A stretch of 64,000 nucleotides of DNA, from contig NZ_VFYU01000027.1 in NCBI RefSeq assembly GCF_021012795.1, positions 1 through 64,000 of the forward strand, written 5' to 3'. The position numbers were made by a program, and so were the translations under genes. The notes beneath the pieces were generated by a model. The model was not told where the DNA came from and made no database searches. It saw only the letters and a list, made by a program, of their open reading frames with translations. The stretch comes from Psychrobacter sp. I-STPA10 (GTDB lineage: Bacteria > Pseudomonadota > Gammaproteobacteria > Pseudomonadales > Moraxellaceae). Below, piece after piece: positions 35,786-43,287 of this stretch (positions are counted from its first letter, which is position 1; the number at the start of each line of letters is the position of its first letter).

Positions 35786-36340
35786 ATGAAACATACCGAA
35801 ATTGCCCAATCTCATGCCCGTTATGAAGAATTAAGTCGTCATATCGAAGTATTACTGCATGCTTCTGAAACGCCATTAACAGATAGTCAGCTTAAAAAGC
35901 ATTTATCCCTATCCAAACAAGAGCTAGAGACCGCTTTGGTGATATTACAACAACGTCTGTCTCATGGCGTGCTTAGGCTCAATAATACTGCCAGTGGCTA
36001 TCGCTTACAGATTGACAATCAATACAGCCCCTTAATTCAGCAAGTATTTCCGCAACGCTTAGAAAGCCTGAGCCAAGCCTTACTTGAAACACTGAGTGTG
36101 ATTGCTTACAAACAGCCTGTCACTCGTAGCGATATTGAGCAAATCCGTGGGGTGACGTTATCAAGTAATATTTTGCGTCAATTATTTGATAAAGGCTGGA
36201 TAAAAGAGGACGGCTACAAAGATACCATTGGTCACCCTGCCCTACTGCATACCACGGATGAGTTTTTAGATGCGTTTGGATTGGCAAGTTTGGATGAGTT
36301 ACCCGAATTGCCTGCATTCTCTGAAGTTTCACCCCGTTAA
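35786..36340 (+). CDS. scpB: Segregation and condensation protein B
   Basis: Winged-helix (kite) subunit of the Smc-ScpAB complex. It has 184 residues with two winged-helix domains. The family's hallmark is QALLETLSVIAYKQPVTRSD followed by IEQIRGVTLSSNILRQL and the GHPALLHTTDEFLDAFGL block. It ends an operon with trpS, the O-methyltransferase, scpA and the unknown 200-residue protein. A bidirectional terminator follows. In relatives rluB often comes next; here a DUF805 gene and an IS200/IS605-type element intervene. Confidence 0.95.
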   Translation: MKHTEIAQSHARYEELSRHIEVLLHASETPLTDSQLKKHLSLSKQELETALVILQQRLSHGVLRLNNTASGYRLQIDNQYSPLIQQVFPQRLESLSQALLETLSVIAYKQPVTRSDIEQIRGVTLSSNILRQLFDKGWIKEDGYKDTIGHPALLHTTDEFLDAFGLASLDELPELPAFSEVSPR

Positions 36341-36392
36341 GCTGATATTTACAACAGATACAGCTACTTTTTACTTTCATGTAAAAAATAAA

Positions 36393-36420
36393 AAAACCAT
36401 CTTGTAAGAAAGATGGTTTT
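36393..36420. terminator. Bidirectional terminator between scpB and the DUF805 gene
   Basis: Stem AAAACCATCTT / AAGATGGTTTT with a six-base loop, an A-run on the left and TTTTC on the right. It lies between two convergent genes. Confidence 0.85.
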
Positions 36421-36457
36421 CTTTTCAAAGTATTATAAATTAGCAAGAAACTCTTCA

Positions 36458-37201
36458 CTAAACCCGTCTGGCTGGTGCACCCCATTGATTAACTTCTGGT
36501 GTCGTATCAGTTGCAAACCATACAATTAATAATATCCAACCAATGATAGGAACTAACCATAATAACTGCCACCAGCCCGACTTGCCAATATCATGCAATC
36601 GTCTTGAACCAACAGCAAGTGTGGGTAAAAGAAAAATCAATCCAACCAAATTGCTCATCATAGTAAGATCTGTACCAATAGCCCCACTTATAATGCCTAA
36701 AACTGCACCAATAGCCATAGAGATCAATATCTGTGCCAAATAAAAAAACCAATACTCCTTACGTCGGGCGCGTCCATTAAAGTTAACATAATTGCTCATG
36801 CACTTTTTTGTCCAGTCAATCATGTTATAGCCTTCTTCTTCAGCATATAAGGCATCTTGAGCAGAGTTATAAGTGGGTGAGGGTGACACCTGCGAGGTTG
36901 GTGACGCATAAACATTATCTAAAGTTGGTTGTTCTTGTGTTGTATGACTGTGCCCAGTAGCATACTGAGGCTGTGCAGACTGTTGCGGCTTATCAAGATT
37001 AATTGCAGATGTTGCTGTCGTATCATAGGTGATGTTGGTCACTTGACCTGTTGCATCCACCGCAAACTCAACTTGGTCATCTTCTCTTGGAGCGACTTGC
37101 TCTTGCCAATGAGTACCCATAAAAGAATACTGTCTGCCATCTTCTCCTAATATTGCGCCCTGATTTTGCTGAGTATAAAAGCTTAACACTCGTCCTTTCA
37201 T
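36458..37201 (-). CDS. DUF805 membrane protein with N-terminal cold-shock-like domain
   Basis: A 247-residue predicted inner-membrane protein. Residues 1-60 (MKGRVLSFYTQQNQGAILGE, then DGRQYSFMGTHW) read like the OB-fold of cold-shock proteins, with an altered RNA-binding face. A Gln/Ser/Thr/Pro linker follows to about residue 125. The rest is a DUF805 domain: INFNGRARRKEYWFF-like FNGRARRKEYWFFYL, then LPTLAVGSRRLHDIGKSGWW and a final hydrophobic pair. Four membrane segments are expected. DUF805 function is unknown. GGAGATAGGAA precedes the start. It converges on scpB. Confidence 0.85.
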   Translation of the reverse strand: MKGRVLSFYTQQNQGAILGEDGRQYSFMGTHWQEQVAPREDDQVEFAVDATGQVTNITYDTTATSAINLDKPQQSAQPQYATGHSHTTQEQPTLDNVYASPTSQVSPSPTYNSAQDALYAEEEGYNMIDWTKKCMSNYVNFNGRARRKEYWFFYLAQILISMAIGAVLGIISGAIGTDLTMMSNLVGLIFLLPTLAVGSRRLHDIGKSGWWQLLWLVPIIGWILLIVWFATDTTPEVNQWGAPARRV

Positions 37202-37254
37202 TTCCTATCTCCTAAATTTTATTATGTATCAATATTGCCACTATAGCATTTGAC

Positions 37255-38510
37255 TTCCTCCCCTCCCTAAAGTGATATTCCCTCACTTTTCATAGCAACA
37301 TCGCTATCAGGTGGCGATTTCTCCAACGAGACGGCAAAACCCTGCCGCAAGAATGTTATTTGCTGCATTGATATCTCTATCATGCCATATGCCACACCCA
37401 GCACATAGCCATTCTCTCATTCGCAAACCTGCTCTACCTTTCGGACTACTGGACATATCGCCACAGCACGAGCAAGTTTGGGTGGTGTAACTCTCACCCA
37501 CAATCTCAAACTGACAACCTGCATACTTGCATTTGTACTCCAATTGTCGTTTGAGTTCAAACCAACCTGCATCGTATGTTGATTTAGCCAGTTTGGTTTT
37601 CTTGCTTGTGAATGAGCGTGATTTCACATCACCGACCACAATTAGAGCATTGTCTTTGACTAATTGGGTGGTGAATTTGTGAATTAAGTCTTGCCTTGTG
37701 TTTTTGATTTTGGCGTGTATGGCTTTAACACGCTGTTTGTTTTTAGCTCTTTGAGCAACTGCTAGTTTTTTTGCCCATTTTTGCGTTTGTTTGGTGGTGA
37801 GTTTGTCACCATTTGAGGTGGTGGCAGATTCTTTTAGTCCTAAATCAATACCGACGCTACCAGTACCACAGATTTGTTTTAGATGGTTTTTGACGGTGAT
37901 ACAGGCATACCATCTACCTCTTGAGTCTTGTACTAATTCACAGGTATTTAGGTCATACAATGTTAAATTGTAGCTGTCCCATACTTCGATGATGAGTTTT
38001 TTGCCTTTGGCTAGGCTAAGCTGTAGGGTTGATTTGAGTGATTTCTTGCCGCTTTGTCTTGTTGCTAGCAGTTTGATGGCTGATTTTTTAAACGGTATCC
38101 AGCCTAGACTTTTACGCTTGGCATCAGGTCGGTTTGTTCGCCAGTTGAGTTTAGCTTTTTTGAATTGCTTGCGGGCTTTGGTGTGGGTCTCGTTGATGGC
38201 TTGTAGAGTTTGTGAGTGTAAGCCTAGTAGTTCACCGCTGCCTTTGGTGTAAGCATTTAGCTCATATGCTGAAAAGAACTTACCTGTTCGCATTAAGTAT
38301 TTATAACTCAAGTCATTGACATAGTTCCACACATAGTTAACACTGCCAGCTAGTTTGTTGAGCTGGTTTGCGTGTTTGTCTTTGATACGTAGCTTGAGGG
38401 TTTTCATTGAATTAGTTTGACAAATCCATTGTTTATTTGCAAGTGGTATGAGATGTTATGCAACACCAAATGCTGCCTTATATCCTTGCCCTAAACGGCA
38501 GGGTTTTACA
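37255..38510 (-). mobile_element. Solitary tnpB element, IS200/IS605 family
   Basis: A transposon remnant carrying only tnpB. Upstream of tnpB, at 38484-38503, is a hairpin (minus strand CCCTGCC GTTTAG GGCAAGG) typical of an IS605-type left end. Downstream, at 37269-37289, is a second hairpin (AAAGTGA / TCACTTT) consistent with the right end. The omega-RNA guide, by analogy with known TnpB systems, would span the tnpB 3' end and this right end. No tnpA (Y1 transposase) is present, so mobility would need a partner elsewhere. The exact boundaries are approximate. Confidence 0.7.
37307..38407 (-). CDS. tnpB: RNA-guided endonuclease TnpB (IS605 OrfB)
   Basis: A 366-residue TnpB-family protein, a relative of Cas12 nucleases. 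The N-terminal ~175 residues are the WED/REC-like part, rich in Lys. RuvC-I is GSVGIDLGLKES with Asp188. At the RuvC-II position the sequence is LIVVGDVKSRSF: Gly259 stands where the canonical catalytic Glu is expected. A Glu occurs instead at 305 in IVGESYTTQTCSCCG. Zinc-finger cysteines are at 312/315 and 335/338. RuvC-III is HDRDINAANNIL (Asp345). The frame is complete, without stops. There is no tnpA neighbour. Inserted between DUF805 and rluB. Confidence 0.9.
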   Translation of the reverse strand: MKTLKLRIKDKHANQLNKLAGSVNYVWNYVNDLSYKYLMRTGKFFSAYELNAYTKGSGELLGLHSQTLQAINETHTKARKQFKKAKLNWRTNRPDAKRKSLGWIPFKKSAIKLLATRQSGKKSLKSTLQLSLAKGKKLIIEVWDSYNLTLYDLNTCELVQDSRGRWYACITVKNHLKQICGTGSVGIDLGLKESATTSNGDKLTTKQTQKWAKKLAVAQRAKNKQRVKAIHAKIKNTRQDLIHKFTTQLVKDNALIVVGDVKSRSFTSKKTKLAKSTYDAGWFELKRQLEYKCKYAGCQFEIVGESYTTQTCSCCGDMSSSPKGRAGLRMREWLCAGCGIWHDRDINAANNILAAGFCRLVGEIAT

Positions 38511-38744
38511 GTGACGGGTGATAAAAATAAATGTACTAACTTTGATAAAGTTTACAAATTAACACAAGTAAAAACTTAGATACTACAATGATAATAATGA
38601 GGATTTTGCAATATTCATACTGCTTAGAGGCAACAGACGCACAACCATACTAAAATGGGACAAATTAGCGTAGAATACTCAAGCTTATATTGATATTTTT
38701 TATACATTGCGAAATGTATCCCCAACCGACTCAAGGAAATAACC

Positions 38745-39710
38745 ATGTCCGATCATTCAAACCCCTCTCACACAGATGAATCAACCTCTGCAAATGAGAT
38801 GCCCACAACTGCCCAACACGCCCCCTCTAACCATAACAATACCGCAGCGACAACCAGCACAGTTGGTACAGAAAAACTGCAAAAAGCGCTGGCTCGTATG
38901 GGATTAGGCTCAAGAAGGCAGATGGAAGAGGTGATTAAATCTGGGCGAGTATCCATCAATAGCACTCCTGCAACCATTGGCGATCGGGTTAGCCAAACCG
39001 ATGAAATTCGGGTTGATGGACGTCTAATTAAATACAAATCAGAGAAAGAAAAACGTCGTCGTGTATTGGCTTATTACAAACCTGAAGGCGAAATTTGTTC
39101 TGCCAGTGATCCAGAAGGTCGCCCAACGGTGTTTGATCGTCTACCAAAGCTCACCCATGATCGTTGGGTGATGGTAGGACGCTTGGATATCAACTCCACA
39201 GGGCTGTTATTATTTACCAATGATGGCGAACTGGCACACCGTTTAATGCACCCATCAAATGAGATTGTGCGTGAATATGCGGTACGGATTCTCGGTGATG
39301 TCACGCCTGAGATTGCCAGCAAATTAACGGCAGGTGTCGAGCTTGAAGATGGCTTAGCAAAGTTTGATGATGTACAAGAAGGTGGTGGTAGTGGTGTCAA
39401 TAAATGGTATCACGTTAAGCTCAAAGAAGGGCGCAATCGTGAAGTACGCCGTTTATTTGAGTCACAAGACTTAAAGGTTAGCCGCCTGTTGCGTACCCGT
39501 TACGGCTCAGTGAGCTTGCCCAAAGAACTACGCACGGGACGTTTTATTGAACTGGATAAAAAAGAGATTCATGATTTAACAGATTTGGTCAATCTACGTC
39601 CTCGCCAAGGTACAGGACTACAAGGTGCGGCTAAGCGTAAAAAAGAACGCATACAGAAAAAACCACTAAAAGCGCGTCGTGGTGGTCGTACTAATAACAA
39701 ACAACGCTAA
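38745..39710 (+). CDS. rluB: 23S rRNA pseudouridine synthase RluB
   Basis: Modifies 23S rRNA (E. coli position 2605) during large-subunit maturation. The N-terminal ~42 residues are a Ser/Thr/Asn/His-rich disordered extension. The S4 RNA-binding domain follows (LQKALARMGLGSRRQMEEVI, SGRVSIN). The catalytic Asp lies in MVGRLDINSTGLLLFTNDG, and KLKEGRNREVRRLFESQDL is the family's C-terminal catalytic segment. The tail (from about residue 290) is Lys/Arg-rich. Length 321. The RluB/RluE/RluF subgroup is clear; RluB is favoured by proximity to scpA-scpB, its usual neighbours. A strong terminator follows. Confidence 0.92.
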   Translation: MSDHSNPSHTDESTSANEMPTTAQHAPSNHNNTAATTSTVGTEKLQKALARMGLGSRRQMEEVIKSGRVSINSTPATIGDRVSQTDEIRVDGRLIKYKSEKEKRRRVLAYYKPEGEICSASDPEGRPTVFDRLPKLTHDRWVMVGRLDINSTGLLLFTNDGELAHRLMHPSNEIVREYAVRILGDVTPEIASKLTAGVELEDGLAKFDDVQEGGGSGVNKWYHVKLKEGRNREVRRLFESQDLKVSRLLRTRYGSVSLPKELRTGRFIELDKKEIHDLTDLVNLRPRQGTGLQGAAKRKKERIQKKPLKARRGGRTNNKQR

Positions 39711-39746
39711 AATATCGACTACCTAAATACCAGCAATAATAAATAA

Positions 39747-39781
39747 AAATAAAGGGCTATTTACAAAATAGCCCTTTATTT
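39747..39781 (+). terminator. Rho-independent terminator after rluB
   Basis: A perfect 16-bp stem AAATAAAGGGCTATTT / AAATAGCCCTTTATTT with a three-base loop, 37 bases after the rluB stop. A-rich and T-rich flanks make it usable from both directions. Confidence 0.9.
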
Positions 39782-39783
39782 AT

Positions 39784-39916
39784 AGGACTTACGCAGTTTC
39801 ATAGATTATTAGCGGCTGGGAATCATTTACTCGCTGGCTGTACGTAGTTGCAGAGGCTTCGTAAATAATTCCCAGCCGCTTGATTAAGACAAATATCGTA
39901 CTTTTGCGTAAGTCCT
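39784..39916. mobile_element. MITE-like element, family C
   Basis: A 133-bp element with perfect inverted ends AGGACTTACGCA (39784-39795) and TGCGTAAGTCCT (39905-39916). A second internal inverted repeat pairs AGCGGCTGGGAATCATTTAC with GTAAATAATTCCCAGCCGCT. It sits directly against the rluB terminator. A lone copy of the same end is at 43065-43076. There is no ORF; the TIR looks like the kind used by IS5-type elements, which I cannot confirm. Confidence 0.75.
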
Positions 39917-40000
39917 AATTTATTAAACCCCACTATGCCTATGCACAAACTAAAAATAGAACCCAATTTAAAAAGTAAGCCACAAATAAAAAAGTATCTA

Positions 40001-40624
40001 TTAATCTTCTCGACTATCCAAATAACGCTGCATTGCACGTAAGTTTTGTAGTTGCTCTTGTTGATATTGATTCAGCACTTTATCCAAGTTCTTCTCAATA
40101 CGTTCAAGTAATGCCTGCACCACCTGCAACGCTTCGGCTAAATGTTGTGATGACTCAACAGGTGCACTAACTGCTGTGGTCAATGCCTGACTTTTAGCAA
40201 TCAAATGATACCTAGCCAATGCTTCTGGCAAGCGTTCTACAATGAGTTTTTGCAGCAAAAATGTCTCTTCTGTGACCACATTAGATGCTACAAATGGTGG
40301 TGGTCTGCGCTGTTTGGCAGCCATATCAGGTGAGGGTTGTTGCCAACTATCATACGCCTGCATTTTTGTATCAATACGCTGTAAATGCTGTATTTGTGCC
40401 ACTGGCAAATACTTTAAATAGTGAGAATCTAACTGTAGTTGCTGCCAAATAACTGAGGTATATGCTAAGTCTTTTGATTCATCTTTGTTCGTATTTGACG
40501 GCTCAATATAGGTGATTTGTCCAGGAGTGATGCCCACCATACGATGAAATGCCTGCCAGCTTTTTTTACCGACATATACCGTTGTTAATAGGGTAACTAG
40601 ACCCACGCCTAGCGATATTATCAT
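40001..40624 (-). CDS. Membrane-anchored protein of a three-member paralogous set (third gene)
   Basis: I do not recognise a described family. It has 207 residues. Residues 1-25 are hydrophobic (LGVGLVTLLTTVYVG), so it is probably anchored in the inner membrane with the rest exposed. The C-terminal ~110 residues share a helical domain with both upstream gene products: KLIVERLPEALARYHLIA, then a coiled stretch ERIEKNLDKVLNQYQQEQL and the ending RAMQRYLDSRED. An EETFLLQ segment precedes the first motif. It is the last gene of the leftward operon 42024 to 40001. Function unknown; the context is an isolated operon. Confidence 0.75.
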   Translation of the reverse strand: MIISLGVGLVTLLTTVYVGKKSWQAFHRMVGITPGQITYIEPSNTNKDESKDLAYTSVIWQQLQLDSHYLKYLPVAQIQHLQRIDTKMQAYDSWQQPSPDMAAKQRRPPPFVASNVVTEETFLLQKLIVERLPEALARYHLIAKSQALTTAVSAPVESSQHLAEALQVVQALLERIEKNLDKVLNQYQQEQLQNLRAMQRYLDSRED

Positions 40625-40669
40625 GATAGTGTGCTTAGGTTTTATGGTTTAAATAATCAAAAATGGGCT

Positions 40670-41215
40670 TTATGTGCGATTTTCAAAACGCTGCTTTAGG
40701 TAGCGATTGGCAACCAATAACTTTTGACCATCTTGATGATAGGAAGCTTCTAATAACTCATCAAACTGTGCATTGACAGTATTTAAAACTTCTAATAACG
40801 CTTCTTTACCTGTTACATTGGAATTTTTAATTTTGGTGGTATCTGCCCGTGAACCATCTAAATCATGCAGACGACGATAGTCAGCAACAGCTTGTGGCAC
40901 ATGCGTTTGCATCAAATTATTAATCATCACATAAGTTTCACTAACTGTGTCTTTATCATCAATCACCCCATCATTATTGCTATCCCCATAAATCAGTCGC
41001 AATGTTTCACCTTTTTGGTTAATTTTTTCTAAGGTAAGCTTTACATCGGCAGGCAAACTTTTTTCGGGAATATAGCCAAGCTGAGGCATGGATTTGTACT
41101 CCAGCATCTTTGGCTGGGTTAATTTTTTAAAGCCCCGATAGCCTGCATAAAGTCCTGCCATAGGCAGCAGACCATACAACACAAACATCAAAAACATGGC
41201 AGTTAATTGTGACAT
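40670..41215 (-). CDS. Membrane-anchored paralogue with EF-hand-like calcium loop (second gene)
   Basis: An unrecognised protein of 181 residues. Residues 4-27 form a membrane anchor (AMFLMFVLYGLLPMAGLYAG). Residues 78-89 read DSNNDGVIDDKD, an exact fit to the EF-hand/dockerin loop DxNxDGxIxxxD, so calcium binding is predicted from established loop geometry. The C-terminal part shares the domain of its neighbours: YVMINNLMQTHVPQAVADYR, NTVNAQFDELLEASYHQD and the end RYLKQRFENRT. AGGATACCTACT precedes the start. It lies 26 bases after the first gene and 45 before the third, consistent with one transcript. Biological role unknown. Confidence 0.78.
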   Translation of the reverse strand: MSQLTAMFLMFVLYGLLPMAGLYAGYRGFKKLTQPKMLEYKSMPQLGYIPEKSLPADVKLTLEKINQKGETLRLIYGDSNNDGVIDDKDTVSETYVMINNLMQTHVPQAVADYRRLHDLDGSRADTTKIKNSNVTGKEALLEVLNTVNAQFDELLEASYHQDGQKLLVANRYLKQRFENRT

Positions 41216-41241
41216 AGTAGGTATCCTAACTTAGGCTAAAA

Positions 41242-42024
41242 TTAGTTCTGAGTACGGCTTTTAACATAGCGATGCGTAGAAGCTAGCCGACTGACCACCA
41301 TTTGATGTAGCTCATCTAATAATTCATCTAACTCATAATCTATCTCTAAAAACAGGTCAGTCAATAAATCTCCTGCGGTCATATTACCTTGAACAATGTT
41401 ATTTTTAGTACGATGTGGGCTAAAACGTAATAGCTGTTCATAATAGTTCAGTGCTTCGGGGATACTTTCTTGAATGAGCTTATTAATCACATATTTACGC
41501 TCACATACCCACTCTTCTTGACTGTCATTTAGCTCCGTTGACCACTCCCGATAGCGGCTTAATTTATGGTTAATACGATCTAAAACTGCCACTGCTTCGA
41601 TTGGCATGGCATTTAAGGTAGACTCATCTACTACATCAACAAGTTCAGTCATAATTGGGCATTTCCCATGTTTTAATGTCCACAGCGTATCAGGATCAAA
41701 AGGCGGTCTATTCGGGTGACGACGGTTTTTTTGTAATTGTAAATAGCGATCTGTCAGTGGCGTGGGTACTTGGGTATTATTAACCAGTTTCACTGCGTGC
41801 GTCACTCGCTGCGCTCTGAGTTGTTGATTTTCACGCTCTTGTATGTTGTTATCTTTGGTATCTTGGCTCAAGTTATCTTCATTCTGACCTTCACTCTCAG
41901 CCTCTGCACTAGGATAGTGAATGGGTGGTAATAACTCAGCGTTTTGTTCAGTGTCAACATGGCTACTCCCACTACTTTCAGGATATGCAAATGACTTAAA
42001 TAATCTTGATAAACTAACGGCCAT
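41242..42024 (-). CDS. Soluble paralogue of the three-member set (first gene)
   Basis: An unrecognised protein of 260 residues with no clear membrane span. Residues 1-115 are acidic and Gln/Asn/Ser-rich, probably disordered. The C-terminal domain shares sequence with the two downstream products: VLDRINHKLSRYREW, YVINKLIQESIPEALNYYEQ, LEIDYELDELLDELHQ and the end HRYVKSRTQN. AAGAGGTGAT immediately before ATG 42024 is a near-ideal ribosome site and makes it the first gene of the operon. Together the three products look like a dedicated complex, one soluble and two anchored; this is inference. Confidence 0.75.
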   Translation of the reverse strand: MAVSLSRLFKSFAYPESSGSSHVDTEQNAELLPPIHYPSAEAESEGQNEDNLSQDTKDNNIQERENQQLRAQRVTHAVKLVNNTQVPTPLTDRYLQLQKNRRHPNRPPFDPDTLWTLKHGKCPIMTELVDVVDESTLNAMPIEAVAVLDRINHKLSRYREWSTELNDSQEEWVCERKYVINKLIQESIPEALNYYEQLLRFSPHRTKNNIVQGNMTAGDLLTDLFLEIDYELDELLDELHQMVVSRLASTHRYVKSRTQN

Positions 42025-42113
42025 ATCACCTCTTTATAGCAGCACTCTTTATAGTCGCCTCAGTATAAAAAATAAAAACAGCAAGTATCGCTAACTAAAA
42101 CAGTGCGCTGTGA

Positions 42114-42136
42114 TGGATTTATAGTAGGCAGACTAT
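42114..42136 (+). repeat. Fragment of MITE family A (right end only)
   Basis: TGGATTTATAGTAGGCAGACTAT duplicates the right terminus of the element at 55463-55563, but the left ~80 bases are missing. It lies upstream of the ArgO/LysE gene, which has a full copy of the same element on its other side. Confidence 0.7.
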
Positions 42137-42263
42137 ATCCAACAACTTGTTATTATTTAATTAATCATTGTTTTTTTGTATTAGCCCTATACTCAATAAC
42201 TGCTTGCTGTCAGTAAATAACTATATTATCTTAACAGTTTTTACAATATTTGCGAGTAACACA

Positions 42264-42866
42264 ATGATACTGACAGATTTTATCGCAGGTTGGGCATTAA
42301 GTATTTCTCTGATTCTGGCAATCGGCTCGCAAAACGCATTTGTATTAAAACAAGGGCTAAAACGTGAACATGTCTTTGCAATCTGTCTATTTTGTGCACT
42401 CTCAGATGCGATACTGATATCGGCAGGGGTGGCAGGATTTGGCGCAATTACCGCCCGTTATCCTAATCTGGTCATGTGGGCAAAAATAGCAGGCGCGCTT
42501 TTTTTATTGGTCTATGGGCTGATGAGCTTATATGCCAGTGTCACTAAGTCACATGCGCTAAACAGTTCTGGAGAAGGTGTCAGTAGCCTAAAAAAATCAC
42601 TACTGCTATGTATTGGCTTTACCTGGCTCAATCCTCACGTATATTTAGACACATTGGTATTGGTAGGCATGGTGTCTACTGGAGCACAAAATAAGGTACT
42701 GTTTACACTGGGTGCAATCTGCGCCTCAGTGATGTTCTTTTTTGCACTGGGTTATGGTGCAAGATTATTATCACCTTTATTTGCAAAGCCTAAAGCATGG
42801 AACGTATTAGATGCGCTTGTCGGGATATTGATGCTATATTTGGCTTGGCATTTAGGATTGAGTTAA
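42264..42866 (+). CDS. LysE/ArgO family amino acid exporter
   Basis: An inner-membrane exporter for basic amino acids (arginine or lysine in studied members). It has 200 residues with about six hydrophobic segments. The signature GSQNAFVLKQGLKREHVFAI lies near the N-terminus, and FTWLNPHVYLDTLVLVG, with the conserved Asn-Pro-His and Asp, is typical of LysE/ArgO. I chose ATG 42264 (MILTDFIAG); the frame is open from 42168 but the extra stretch contains no family sequence. It stands alone, flanked by a fragment and a full copy of MITE family A. No LysR-type ArgP regulator is adjacent. Confidence 0.9.
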   Translation: MILTDFIAGWALSISLILAIGSQNAFVLKQGLKREHVFAICLFCALSDAILISAGVAGFGAITARYPNLVMWAKIAGALFLLVYGLMSLYASVTKSHALNSSGEGVSSLKKSLLLCIGFTWLNPHVYLDTLVLVGMVSTGAQNKVLFTLGAICASVMFFFALGYGARLLSPLFAKPKAWNVLDALVGILMLYLAWHLGLS

Positions 42867-42890
42867 TTATGTGATGACTATATGGTAACT

Positions 42891-42996
42891 ATAGTCTGCC
42901 TATTATAAATCCACCACGGTGTTAACCTCGCTTAATGTACTACATGTACTATCTTCACTCAGTTACCTTGTGGTGAAATTATATTAGATTGACTAT
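42891..42996 (-). mobile_element. MITE-like element, family A, copy 2
   Basis: 106 bp in inverted orientation relative to copy 1, starting ATAGTCTGCCTATTATAAAT and ending TAGATTGACTAT. It matches copy 1 closely over its whole length, including AACACCGTGGTGG and CACCACAAGGTAAC read on the minus strand. Confidence 0.8.
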
Positions 42997-43064
42997 AAGA
43001 AACTGTATTTGATCATTATTTAACATTTAAATATTCATATTAATTATCTATGTTTAAATGTTTT

Positions 43065-43142
43065 AGGACTTACGCAAAAACACGATGTGCGTAGGGTGCA
43101 TTCTATGCACCTTTATCTAACGGTGCGTAAAACGCACACTAC
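43065..43142. repeat. Lone family C end plus 21-bp inverted repeat
   Basis: AGGACTTACGCA at 43065-43076 equals the terminal repeat of the element at 39784. A pair of imperfect 21-mers follows (43091-43111 and 43122-43142), starting GTAGGGTGCATTCTATGCACC and, on the other strand, GTAGTGTGCGTTTTACGCACC; 17 of 21 positions pair. It is probably a decayed or different small element. Confidence 0.55.
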
Positions 43143-43287
43143 AACTCCCCTGTTACAATATCTTTAACTATCCACACTGGCATTTATCTAGCTCTCATAT
43201 AAAAACACTCATATACTCATATAGAAGCATTCATCTAAAGGATAAAGACAAGTTCTTAACTTGTTAGCTCTTAACAAAAAACCTGAC

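Larger units (their letters stand above)
42867..43287. other. Repeat-rich intergenic region
   Basis: A 421-base gap between the exporter gene and marC, convergent genes. It contains MITE family A copy 2 (42891-42996), a lone family C end and a hairpin pair (43065-43142). No coding potential was seen. Confidence 0.6.

Noticed and set aside
42168..42263. Upstream extension of the ArgO/LysE frame
   Set aside because: The extra 32 residues do not resemble the family, and ATG 42264 gives the standard N-terminus.
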